In this document: one piece after another, positions 43,203 to 54,335 of the stretch
Numbering within the stretch: position 1 is the first letter of the stretch
How the letters are laid out: every line of letters begins with the position of its first letter
Assembly (NCBI GenBank): GCA_024220505.1
Contig: JAKZZE010000001.1
Coordinates: forward strand, 1,798,001 to 1,862,000
Reading direction: 5' to 3'
Origin: Rhizopus arrhizus
Taxonomy: Eukaryota > Mucoromycota > Mucoromycetes > Mucorales > Rhizopodaceae
Length of the DNA stretch: 64,000 bases
Program-made: the position numbers and the translations under genes
Notes under the pieces: generated by a model
Told to the model about the DNA's origin: nothing
The model's input: the letters and a program-made list of their open reading frames with translations, nothing else
Database searches by the model: none

Positions 43203-45384
43203 ATGAGATCTCTAAAACTCTCATTATTTAATGCCACTGGAATGCCCAAACAATCTATCAATCCAATTCTGCAACTATCTCAAAACTCGGACTTACTCTT
43301 TCTCACTGAGACTTGGTTACTGCCACCCACAAAATACAGGTCTTCCTGGGTGGAATACCACACCTATGGTATACCACGGGACTCTTCTAATATCGGCCAA
43401 CTTGGCTTGGCTCTCTTGGTGAATCCTCAATGCAATCTACCAGTCTACCAAATCACTCATACACATCCTTTACTAGCTAAGTACTCTTTATCAATAGTCT
43501 TAGCCTCTAAACTACTGATTCACTGCCTTTATTTACCACCTTCTTTAGAAAATAATGAAGTAACAACTATACTTGACGCCTTACCGATGCAATACTCAAA
43601 TACTACCAATACCTTTTTATGTGGCGATTTTAATGCTCGCTTGGGCACTTTCACTGGTGATTCTCGAATTGACCCCAGAGGACGAATTTTCTACAATTGG
43701 ATGTGCTCTCACAATCTGATATTATGGAATCAGCGTCTCACACATGGTCAACCAACTTCCTACACAGTCCAAGGCACCAGTATCATTGACTTCTTCCTCA
43801 GTACCGAAGAACTACTCTCCCCGTCCCTAAACATACGCCATGACCTTTCACTCACTTCCAATCACAAGTTTATGACACTGTCTTTTGATGTCTTTGATGA
43901 TCTTCAAGAACATCTACCTCCTAAACGCGTTACCTGGAACCTGGGCAAACTAAAAAATCCGCGCATCAGAGACTCCTACAGGGACGTATTCACTGATAAT
44001 TTACCGCTTATATTACCTCCACAGTCATCCGTATCCTTTTCCAATAGAAATACAGCCTATCAGTACATAGATTCAATTCATGAACAGCTCTGTAACACTA
44101 TATATGACAGTTTAGATACGATCTGTGGCCGACGCTCACCACCAATGGACGAATGGCTTAAGGACTTTTGGACAACAGAAATGACTGCAGCTTTTAACCG
44201 CAAAGAATACTATTACAAAAAGTGGAGGAGAGCCCGCGGGTTAAATGCACTACGGCTATGGGTATCTCATCAGGAAGCTCAGGCTAAACTGAGACAGCTT
44301 ATCCTAAAGCGCCGTCGGGAGACATGGCGCTACTTCTGCGATCAGATGGCTAACGGCACGTATACCAAGGCAGTCGCAAAATTCAGTCGCATAAGAAAAA
44401 ACAGAACCCTCAAACCCACCTTTTCCCATGTGGAAGGACCCCAACATGCCGCTGATGAAATGGCTCGACACCTTCAACAAACCTTTGCTGGTGATTTACT
44501 ATCTACCACTACAGAATCAACGCCGACTACCATCAATGCGGAACCCTTTGACTCAGATGAATGCCCTTTTACAATTGAGACAGTTAACGATGCCATTGTA
44601 CATCTACCTCGACGTAAAGCACCTGGTGTAGACCATCTAACTATTGAAACACTTTTGCCTCTTACAGATCGGTTAACTCCAATCCTGGTGTACCTTTATC
44701 GACTCTGCTGGCGCTGGAGCTATACTCCCTTATCATGGCGAGTTGCCCAAATTCTTCTCATACATAAAAAAGGTCCGGTAACCGATCCGGGAAATTTTCG
44801 CCCGATTAGCTTAACCTCTATCTTCAGAAAGATCTTAGAAAAATGTCTATATCGTGACCTGGTTGACCAAAGCCCAACGCTGGACATTGCGCAAGGTGGA
44901 TTCCGTGAAGCTCGTAGTACACTGGATCAAGCACTATCACTTGTAGAACTATGCTCCATCCTACGCAAACATCATCAGACCATTCCAACATTGGCCTTTC
45001 TTGATATCAAGTCTGCCTATGACACTGTGGACCGAAACTATATATGGCAAGCTTTAGAACCGTACCTGGACCCTCCACTACTCAGCCTGCTTAAGAATAT
45101 GTTTAATGACGTCCGAATTGAAGTACTTCTCGGTAATACCACCTCGGATCGTTTCTCTCCAACAACTGGCGTACTCCAAGGATCGATTCTATCTCCCTTC
45201 TTGTACTCTATCTACATCAATCAGTTGCCTAGCTTGTTACGTACCCAACCCCTGGAAGTGGACTCTCAACCTGCTCCTATTGAGTTTGCACTATCAATTA
45301 ACTGTTTGTTGTATGCTGATGATGTCGTTCTCATCGCCTCCCCTACTCAACTCCAAATGCTTCTACAGCGTTGCGAAGAACATA
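43203..45384 (+). pseudogene. LINE-2 ORF2, endonuclease and RT (first part)
   Basis: The ATG at 43203 (MRSLKLSLFNATGM) is chosen because it lies just after ORF1; the frame is open further upstream only as an overlap. Endonuclease blocks: FLTETWLL, LCGDFNARLG, SIIDFFLST, and SNHKFM, where SDH is expected, so a catalytic Asp may be lost. RT blocks: LIHKKGPVTDPGNFRPISL, LAFLDIKSAYDTVDR, GVLQGSILSPFLYSIYIN, LLYADDVVLIA. Tc1 copy D cuts the frame 20-30 residues after YADD. Confidence 0.92.
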
Positions 45385-47026
45385 CAGTAGCGGACAAAAC
45401 TGGTGCACAAAACTTTTTTTTAGCTTTTAACTACCATTACCTGCTCATGGTAGTTGCAATAGTCATGAAACTGTACTAGAAGGAGTATATACTAGTCATT
45501 GTAATTTATGTATGTTCTAAGCATGACATTGTTAAAACTGAGCGATAAGCGTGCTTTAAATTTATAAAATTTTATATTTTCTAAAAACCGCAAAAGTGGC
45601 TAAGACCTTAGAATTTATATAATCATCTCATCTCTTGATATCATCGGATGTTCTTCTTTGCATATGCTAATAATATGCGTGTATATCATTTTCAATAAAA
45701 GAACCCGGCTCTTTGACTACTCTTTTCCAAAGATCATCGACCCTTTTTGATCTAGTGTCGTATCATCATACCTTTGCCATCAATTGCCACCTGGTATGCT
45801 TAAGCGGACTTAGGCCGGGATTAGTGGCGGCTAAACTTGTAGCACAGAGGCGCTGTTATCAAATATTGAGTTTGTGGTATGCGTTGACTTGTGCCTTGTG
45901 TCATTGTCATGCTGAAACGAGAGATTACGGCGTTTTAGACCACTATACGCTAGGCTTTTGTGGTATGAAGTAAGTGAAATATATGTGTATATTTATGAGT
46001 TCATTATACCATCGTATACCTGACACACATATTCTGGTCCTCAATATCTAATACAGCCTTAAAACATAACAGAGCAGCCAGCATGCTTCATTGTTTGATC
46101 ACCGTGAAAAAATCGCTCAGGTTGCTCGACTTGCTTTCAATATTAGTGTATACTGTCTGCATCCATAATGTTCATATTTGTTTCATTGCTAAAGATAGCA
46201 GACTTCCAGCCCTCTATTGTATACAGTGGCTTGTTGTGATACCACATTCATCGCTTTTTCCGACTTATACAGCTGATGAAATTCTTCGATTCCTTACTTC
46301 CGGACTCAAAATCTAGCTTCCTACAGTGCCTTCAGACTGACAATTTGCTAATACTGTAACTTAAGGTCCTCAAAATATGCTGAGCATCGAAAACTGTGTG
46401 TAACGGGCCTTGTCCAAGCTTTAGGTTGATGACTGAACTAGTAACTTTTCTAGTAACTTTTCAGGCTAATAACGGAATACCTTCATGATCACAAGACATT
46501 AAGTTTCTTTCTTCCCTCTTTCTCCTGTTGATTGTCCATTTAGAGATTCTTGTTATTCTAGAAATATCTGTTGTCGTACGAACTAAGTGTATTCGAGATC
46601 TCAGAGTTTCATTTTTACAGTTGCTTATTTTCTTAAACATATAAGGCTAGTACTTTGTTATAGTGAATAGGGTAAAAACAAAAGGGGGGATTCAATGGGA
46701 AATACAAAATAACTACGGTTTTATATATTTTTTAAGAGCTACTATAATTCACTAATATGCGGTGAAATCTGAAAGCAAACGGGAGAGATATGGGGAAAAT
46801 TGAAAGAAGGCTAGACAAGCACCACATTTTTGGCGAAAATTGAAATATGCAAAAAATCACTAAAAATGACCTTATACCTGAGGGATGTCCGGCACAGTTC
46901 CGGTTTACATAACGTAATGTATATTTTAGACTGTCTTTCAGATGGTATATACCACAAAAGTCGCAGACATATGGCGGAGATACAATGTTAATTTTAAGTT
47001 TTGTGCACCAGTTTTGTCCGCTACTG
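45385..47026 (-). mobile_element. Tc1-like element, copy D (1642 bp)
   Basis: Same termini, TA borders, decayed transposase on the minus strand. It is 12 bp longer than A-C because of a tandem duplication (CTAGTAACTTTT twice, near 46438-46461). Its flanks join in frame in LINE-2 ORF2, giving the usual region after the YADD box, so it is a plain insertion. Confidence 0.95.
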
Positions 47027-47414
47027 TAGTCTCCATTTGGGTTATCGTTGGAATCCTCTCAAGTGTGTAATATTGGCCCCATCCTCCGATACCCAAAACT
47101 ATACACTCTATGGTACTACTATTCCTCATGAAACCTCCTTTAGTTACTTAGGTATTCCTATCAGCCCTGGTGGATATCTTGACACACAGGCACTTATCCA
47201 AAGTAATACTACCAAAGCCCTGAAGACTATGAATCAAATGACTGCCATCGGTGTTAATTCCACCGGATTTAACAAACTTCTCTCAGTACGATTCTACTCT
47301 CAAATAGTGCGTCCTCAACTTGAGTACGGTCTTGCAATCAGTGCTGTGAAATATAAAGATTTCCAGAAGCTGGAATCATGTCAAAATCAGTGTCTACGTC
47401 AGATCTTTGGAGGC
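47027..47414 (+). pseudogene. LINE-2 ORF2, middle part
   Basis: In-frame continuation after copy D: LGYRWNPLKC, FSYLGIPISPGGYL, LLSVRFYSQIVRPQLEYGL, SCQNQCLRQIFGG, interrupted by the solo LTR at 47415. Confidence 0.9.
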
Positions 47415-47829
47415 TGATGTATCCATCATTCATAACTCGATATGAAAACAGTATTAATAAGCTACATGTAAAATATATCCAATAGATAGGCTACAGGTTA
47501 ATTCGGATAATCTTCATTAAGGATAAGATGCTGCGTAATTGCACGGTTAAATTATATTAAATCCAGGAACTAAATCACAGTCAATCGCAGTCAATCATAT
47601 ACGAGTATTCTATGGATAAATGCTTATGATGACAAAGATAACAATGGAAGAACACGTAACCATTATCTATTTGTCATCAGTTATATCATACTCATTAATT
47701 ATTAATCCATAACATGAAATATTATCCGTGTATGAAAAGTATAAATAGAGTATCATTTTCTTATTAAATAAAGCAATCTCTTTATCGAGTCTCGTCCTCT
47801 CTTATTCCTTTCTATTCTTGGATAAATCA
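47415..47829 (+). mobile_element. Solo LTR, family S3 (415 bp)
   Basis: TGATGTATCC...GGATAAATCA with 5-bp duplication GAGGC (47410-47414 and 47830-47834). Contains TATAAATAG (near 47741) and AATAAAG. Removal restores the ORF2 frame. Confidence 0.92.
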
Positions 47830-48575
47830 GAGGCAGCCCACGCTCATCCGTTAAGGTCATGCTACATCTGGTGAATCAGCCTACGATGAAAGAACGCACC
47901 CATATCTTACAAGCTAAGTCCTTGCTCCGTAGTACTAATACACCAGAGGATACCCTTATTTTTAGATTACTCCCATATATTCGCACCTCTTCAAGCCAAT
48001 CTCAATGGTACAAGCTCACCACTTCTCCACTCTGGCGTCGATGTAGGGATATTGATCCAAACCAACTTAATAAACGACAGTTTAAAACTATTTGTCAAGC
48101 TCACCTACAAGAAACTCTCGAAAAACGCCGTACCGATACCAATTCCATCCTCCTTTCCACTTGTCGCCCCCAATTGATTGTGGATCCCATCCTCTGGCTA
48201 CCGATGTCCTATGTTGAACGTAGTCGCTTAATTCGCTGGCGTATGGGTTGATTACCCGGTGGTAGACCAAAGCCGTGTATATACTACCCCCATGATCTAC
48301 TTACTCGGTCACATGCTATTACTTGTCTAAATATGCATCGACGTCTTCAATTACCAAGCACTGTTACTGATCCTTTATCTTTTCTCCTGAATATCTTGCC
48401 CACTTCCAGGAAAAAGCCAACGACACAAAATCGATCGAAATATGCTGCTTGGTTTATACGTTGGCCAACCATTTGCCAAATTTTACATGAACTTGACTAT
48501 CTTCACCATGACAAGATCGCTCCTGAGGTCCCACCCCTTGGCTCTAAACTCTTGCATTGGCTTGGCCCTAATTAA
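47830..48575 (+). pseudogene. LINE-2 ORF2, C-terminal part
   Basis: MLHLVNQPTMKERTHILQAK..., SPLWRRCRDID, DPILWLPMSYVERSRLIRWRMG, then TGA at 48249-48251 where LINE-5 has Trp, then LPGGRPKPCIYYPHDLLTRS and onward to LHWLGPN and the real stop at 48573-48575. So one TGG-to-TGA nonsense change. Confidence 0.9.
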
Positions 48576-48773
48576 TCTAGTATTGTTTGTTACTTTGTCT
48601 ATCACCTCTTCCCTTCTTTACCCTTTTTCCCTTTTGCCTATCAAAAGGTTTTTAGCTCCCACCCAAATCTTGAACAGGCTCGGACAATGCAATAATTTCA
48701 TATTATTATGTGCTCAATTTGGGTCATTAAAATTTTACAATAAATACATTATTATTAAACGTATACAAAAAAA
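48576..48773 (+). other. LINE-2 3' untranslated region with hairpin and tail
   Basis: Hairpin CCTTTTG/CAAAAGG at 48630-48648, then CTCGGACAATGCAATAAT and ATTATGTGCTCAATTTGGG, and GTATAC followed by A7. The same order occurs in LINE-3 and LINE-4. Confidence 0.85.
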
Positions 48774-48834
48774 GGATCTCTTTCGCTTCCCCAACACTTT
48801 TGATATTTTTTTCCTTTTAAGGAAATAACCCATC

Positions 48835-49425
48835 ATGTCCACCCACCTTCAAACCATTCAACGATTACAAAATGAACTCGCAATCGCTAATGCCAAGATA
48901 CACCAGTTGCAACAGGAAAACGCTTCTTTGCGGAAGCAAGTATCCTCTGAACCCACACCAACTGCAAACTCCAGTCCTCCTTCTGAATCTACTCCCCCCT
49001 CCTCCAAACGTCCACGCTCCCCCAGCAATGATGCTGCTCCTCCCACAACCAAGGTATCTAAGCTTCCGAATCCCAAACCCAAACACAGCTTAGCTGCCAT
49101 TGCTCGACAATTTTCCTCTCCTACTGCTCCTTCCAGCTTCACGTTTATTCACGTTCCCATTCACCGTCGCCTCCCCATCCATCAACTCCGTGCTAACCTT
49201 CGTGAGTTGCACATTAACACACGCCGCATTCTGGATATTCAATATTCAGATCGAAATGTGGTCAGCTTCCTTATTCATACCGGTTTCGAACCTGAGCTCC
49301 GTTCTCAGCTGTACAAACACAAAATCACTATTCGTGACGACTTTGACCCTCTGAGCCCCTCCATCATTCGTGATCCTACACTTCTCAATGAATCCATTGA
49401 AAGAAAAACTAAACTTGCTCGTCAT
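48835..49425 (+). CDS. LINE-3 ORF1, first part
   Basis: ATG at 48835 (MSTHLQTIQRLQNELAIANA). Starts with a coiled coil (heptads over ~residues 3-38), a Ser/Pro-rich basic linker with KRPRSP, and a C-terminal globular part (FTFIHVPIHRRLPIHQLRANL, RRILDIQYSDRNVVSFLIH) matching that of LINE-2 ORF1. It lacks the zinc ribbon of LINE-2. It is cut at LARH by the solo LTR and resumes at 50086. Confidence 0.85.
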
Positions 49426-50085
49426 TGTTAAGGATACATAAGATTATAGTCACTTTATTTTAGTAAAAGGAATCATATATGATCCTGAATAATATGTTGA
49501 CATAACTTGGAATCATTTATAACATTATTCCCAACACAGATCAATAAAATACTTTGATTAGATTTTTATATTAAGCTTTATTCATATTAGCTTCACATAG
49601 TCAAATAAGATGACATGGTTGTAATATAGTTTAGTGATAGTATGAGCATGTTGAATAAGGAATGACGATTACTTACCGGATCATCATTAGTCATGAAAAC
49701 ATTTATCCTGACTGAGATATTATTGTTAACAATAATATCCAATCACGGAACTAAAGGTCTTTATATTCATCCGTACCGTCTCCTTAAATAGTCTTTATCC
49801 AGAGTTATCTGAAACCATCCCAATAGCATAATTGACAATACAAGCTAGGAACAGGCTAAACTAATAATTAGAAATCGTAATCATCTATTCTGGCAAGTTG
49901 ATTATAAATCTGTCCTAATTCTTTATCCGTATCATGTCTATAAATACTCTCACTTTTTACATGTAGAATTATTTTTTATCATACAATAGTTATCTTAACT
50001 TAATAAAGAGATACCAAGTTCTAACAGTATTTCTTTATCTTTGATTGCTATATTATATTTACCTAAAACTCCCCTATCCTAAACA
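49426..50085 (+). mobile_element. Solo LTR, family S4 (660 bp)
   Basis: TGTTAAGGATAC...CCTATCCTAAACA with 5-bp duplication GTCAT (49421-49425 and 50086-50090). Contains TATAAATAC (near 49938). Removal restores the LINE-3 ORF1 frame. Confidence 0.92.
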
Positions 50086-50258
50086 GTCATGTATTCCTCC
50101 AACGACTTGGTTCTGCTTTCCGCCGTCTCAAGGCTCCCCTTTACAACGCTGTTACTAACTACTTTCTCCAATCTGGACTCATAGACCTCAATTTCTTGGA
50201 GTCTTTTGATCTCGCTCTCCCTCACAACTATCACAACCCTCTCCTAGACAAGATCTAG
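50086..50258 (+). CDS. LINE-3 ORF1, last part
   Basis: Continues as VFLQRLGSAFRRLKAPLYN... to a TAG at 50256-50258. The 3' untranslated tail follows immediately. Confidence 0.82.
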
Positions 50259-50442
50259 AGCTCTTTTCTACCTCTCCCCTTCCCTTTCCTTTTTCCCTTT
50301 TTGACTATCAAAAAGGTTTTTCGTTCATTTAATCCTCTTTTTGATCTAACCCGGGCAATGCAATCCTAAAAGTGATTATGTGCTCACATGGGGTTTTTAA
50401 TTTTATAAATAAAAATAATCTTTAATCGTATACAAAAAAAAA

Positions 50443-50957
50443 CCATGTATTTACCACCCTCATGACCTGCTCACTCGATCGCATGCTATTACCTGTCCAA
50501 ATATGCATCATCGTCTTCTTATGCCAAGCACTGTCTCTGACCCTTTATCTTATCTCCTCAATCTCCTGCCTACTTCAAGGAAGAAACCTACTATACAGCT
50601 TCGATCAAAATATTCAGCATGGTTTATTCGATGGCCTATCATTTGACAAATCCTACATGAACTTGACTACCTCCACCATGACAAAACTGCTCCTGAAATT
50701 CCACCTCTGAGTACTAAACTATTGCATTGGTTCAGCTCTAATTAATCTCGTATCGTTTGTTACTGTATCTTCTTCATCTTCCCATCTTTATCCTTTTTCC
50801 CTTTTTGACTATCAAAAAGGTTTTTTTTTAGCTCTTTAACCATCTCTTGATCTGACCCGGGCAATACAATAATTTGCATTATTATGTGCTCAATTGGGTT
50901 ATTTTAATTCTCAGATAAATAAAATATTCTTTAATCGTATGCAAAAAAAAAAAAAAA
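50443..50957 (+). mobile_element. LINE-4: 5'-truncated LINE
   Basis: Begins in the A-tail of LINE-3 with ORF2 C-terminal coding (HPHDLLTRSHAITCPNMH, FIRWPII, then TGA, then QILHELDYLHHDK), similar to LINE-2 48280-48575. It has the hairpin at 50800-50820, GTATGC and A15 (50943-50957). Confidence 0.88.
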
Positions 50958-51288
50958 TGAGAGGTTCAAATAAATAAAAAAGAAAAAATTATCACTGGAT
51001 CACCAAACTTTATATTTGAATGGTGTCTGTTTACATCACATACACTGCGGAAATTGTATTCTACATAAACATACCATCTCAGAGCCTATATAGAGGGCTA
51101 TATATTTTATATAAACATCAGTCATCGCTCTAAACCTCTCATTTAAGCATTATTATAATAATAAATTTATGTTGACATATGTTCTTTATTCTGTACACCT
51201 GAATAAATACACCTCTTAAAAAAAAGCATTACATTCAAATTCCGACATCTTTGACCATGCTTGATATCACATTAAAAGCTATCAAATA
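50958..51288. other. Unassigned AT-rich stretch
   Basis: No gene. GAGAGGTT near the start and AACCTCTC near 51136 are reverse complements, so this could be a small degenerate insertion, but the ends are not clear. Confidence 0.4.
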
Positions 51289-51621
51289 TATCATACTTAC
51301 CTCATTAAATACTTAGTATTCGTATGATATCACTCAAGCCTTATATAAGAAATAATAAGCACTGAATGCATAATATTATTTATTACATATTCCCTAAAAC
51401 TCATTTACAATGTTTATATTGTTCAGGCTCAATATTAGAATTGACCTTGAACTCACTTTGGTCCCTGAATAATTCCATTTCTTATATTAAGGCGTAGTTT
51501 GATTAAATGGGTTCACTCTCTCGTCTTGAAATCTAATAAAGAGGTTACATAGAGACTCATTCACTAGTTTTCAAGTACTATTTCCTTTCTATTTCTCGTT
51601 TCATTATTTGCAAGTATCTCA
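51289..51621 (+). mobile_element. Solo LTR, family S2 (333 bp), second copy
   Basis: Matches 30766-31099 in reverse. It ends in AGTATCTCA, is flanked by AAATA (51284-51288 and 51622-51626) and starts TATCATAC where the other copy starts TGTCGTAT, so the first dinucleotide has changed from TG to TA. Confidence 0.9.
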
Positions 51622-53162
51622 AAATATGAGCATAATACTAAGCCTAGGAGCTTTGTTTTTTGCCATCGTCTGGGGAGGTACTCGTAAACCCCTTATTACT
51701 TGGTTATATTCTTAGGTTTTTTATCGTCAAAATTTCCATCCAAAAGTAGCTTTACTTTAATAAAATTATAAAAAATATTTGAAGTCTACAAAAAAATTTG
51801 AAAAAATTCATACCAATACTAAAGATCTTATAGAGTAATTCTATGCAATAAAATAGCTCAAACGAGATGGGAAATTGTCTACAACATGTATTTTCTTTTC
51901 ATGTATGTTCAAAATATCTGATCAATCAAAAAAGTTTATTTTATTTTTTTGGAGAAGTTTTTCTAAAAAGAAAACTTTTCGTGAGACATACAGCCATAAA
52001 AGGCGATTATTTAAGAGTGCAACGACATCAAAACCTTTCATATAAAAAAAAACCTTGAAGAGTAATCGTGTTTATGCTTAGTTTCTCTTGATTGATTTCT
52101 AAAATATTTCAAAGTCTATCTGTAACTTAACAAAAATAGCAGAGGACCTTTCAATCCTTCAATATTATCGTCATTTTTTAGCAAGTTCACTTGTAGTGCT
52201 AGTTTTCTATACGTCAAAAATAGTTTGTTTAACAATTATGGTATAGTAATAGGACAAAAATCAATAATGGTGCCATTTTAATTATTAACATCATGCATTG
52301 TCTTTTGATAAATCAAAACTTTTAAGAAAGACAAAGAAACCGTGACTTCCTATCTAAAAAGATGAATGCATTGGATCTTGACATGGCTGAGGCTTTTTTT
52401 TTTATTAATGCAGCTTTATCTGGATTTCAAATATTTAATTTGTTTTTTATAAAATAACAAATTGATGAACCCAGCTTATTAAAAACAAAGGTACTGGTTA
52501 TAGAGTTGCTTCTAAATACCCTTTGAAGATTCGTAAAGAAATCTATTTGGATAAAGCTGTAAAGAATATTCTTTAATGCAATTAAATTACATAGAAAAAA
52601 ATCATTGTATCAAAAAAAAAAAAACGTTCAAAAGTATTTCTTTATGGGAAATTTTAACAGAGGAATAGAAAGAACTTCTCAACAGTCTACTCAAAACTGA
52701 CTGAGAGTACAGAAAAATTGGAAAAGAGAATCCTTTGAACAGAGCATTTTTTAATATTCTCGTCATTCCGAAACAAAAGGGTTACCATGCAAAGGTTCAT
52801 GTGATACGAGATTAATTTGGACACTATAAAGACCTGAACTATTTATTTATCTTGAAGAATGATTGGGCTTTAATTTACACAGTAAACAGATAGAAAAAAT
52901 AGAATTATTTGACTGTAACCCGACTCATATGACGCTTTAGGATACAATTTAGAGCAAGCAAACAGACTAGTTCTATCCTAGAGTAAAATCATTCTTTAAT
53001 CCATTCCACAGTTAAATTTCATAACAGTACACTTATATCTTTTAAAAGGTGCATTTACATTACAAGCAACAGAGTACAATTGATTGTACTTTGCATTTCA
53101 TATCCGATCTTGTTAAAGGAGACACGCTTCAATATTTTGCACTTAATAAGAATTGATTTTCT

Positions 53163-53211
<49 letters not shown>

Positions 53212-54130
53212 CATGATAAATGTTCCTTTGAATAGTCTGAGTTATGCTCTGCACGTTCTATTTCATTATTACGATTATAGCTAAACAAAGAAAGAGGCAT
53301 TGCAAATATACAAGTCATTTAAAAAGAAGAGCAGTTGAATAAACCTAATGTACGCAAGTGTAGATAAGCATGTTGCAGGTATTTATTATTTTCTGCTACA
53401 GTAATAGTATTTTACGGATACTTGTATTCTCACTTTGGACATGTGTTAGCACAATCTTCTTTAAATATACTTATTCCTATTTAACCTCACAACATAGAAG
53501 AAATGTATCCTGTAATTATATACTGGTCTATTTTAGCCCAATTATAATTGATTGTTCCTTGTCAGATTTGAGACTTTTTATAAAGAAAAACAAAACGATA
53601 ACTGAATATAAGAACTAGAAAGCTATATCCAATGATTTAATTACAAAAGCGCATATGCAACGCTGTTAACTACAAAAAAAAAACGGTGCTTTCTCTTTTT
53701 ACAAAGCGACCGGGCTTCTTCTTTCTAGATCTTTTTTTTTAAAAAAAAAAATAAAAAAAAAAAAAAAAAATAAACGTAGATTCCCATTACGAATCAATGT
53801 CCCTATTAATTATTAAAAAAGAATAAATCATAATATAAAGTGAATTAGATGAATAAAAAGACGCAATAGTAGCTTCCAGAAAACAAAGCCAGGAGATATC
53901 ATATATATTTTCTGTAACTGAATAAATACGATACTAATTTTTATCCAAAAATACAGTTATTTCTTTCTAAAAAAGGGAAAGAAGGGAAACGTGCGTGTCA
54001 TTGTTGGCATAAACGGGATTCTTTGCTTTACTTTGGCTGTCAACACACGATGAGTTGTTCCATTTATAGAAATAGTCCTATTGAATGAAGGAGGGGCAAA
54101 TTTAATGTATCACACATATCATCGGAGAGA
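51622..54130. other. Long AT-rich intergenic region, no gene supported
   Basis: Only short frames with many stops. Homopolymer runs stand out: A46 at 53165-53210 and T10/A11 with further A-runs near 53731-53772. Patches near 52500-52850 (for example YPLKIRKEIYLDKAVKNI) might be an old decayed gene or transposon but cannot be assigned. Confidence 0.5.
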
Positions 54131-54217
54131 AGTCTTTAAATTATTTGGTAGATTTAGATAACATGAAATTTTACACAAAAATTAATTCAGTGAAACCAGG
54201 AACAAGCCCTCTTGAAG

Positions 54218-54225
54218 TATATAAA
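54218..54225 (+). promoter_or_regulatory. TATA box of the LysM gene
   Basis: TATATAAA lies 111 bases before the ATG at 54336. A pyrimidine-rich CTTCTTAATTTTT...TTTCTCTTCTTC leader follows. Confidence 0.6.
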
Positions 54226-54335
54226 GAAAGGTGCTCTTGCTTCTTAATTTTTTTAATCAGCTCAAGTTTTCTCTTCTTCGAATTCTCTTACCTTTCTTTT
54301 CTCACACACACTCACCCATTCCTATCATTTATAAA

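Larger units (their letters stand above)
41820..48773 (+). mobile_element. LINE-2: near full-length non-LTR retrotransposon
   Basis: 5' leader from about 41820 (after GTATAC and an A-run), ORF1, ORF2, a 3' untranslated part with a hairpin, and a GTATAC-A7 tail at 48761-48773. Two later insertions (Tc1 copy D, a solo LTR) split ORF2. Confidence 0.9.
48774..50442 (+). mobile_element. LINE-3: ORF1-only LINE (half-LINE)
   Basis: It begins right in the tail of LINE-2 (GGATCTCTTTCGC..., similar to the LINE-2 5' leader), has one ORF1, then directly a LINE 3' region with the same hairpin (50296-50316), and a GTATAC-A9 tail (50428-50442). No ORF2. A solo LTR interrupts ORF1. Confidence 0.85.

Noticed and set aside
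20100..48260. TGA read as Trp (alternative code)
   Set aside because: Host genes and Y1 use TGA or TAA/TAG normally as stops and TGG for Trp; the TGA codons are confined to damaged elements, and VPS51 ends in TGA.
52300..52900. Possible decayed gene in the 52-kb region
   Set aside because: Short peptide-like patches without motifs; cannot be told from chance in AT-rich DNA.
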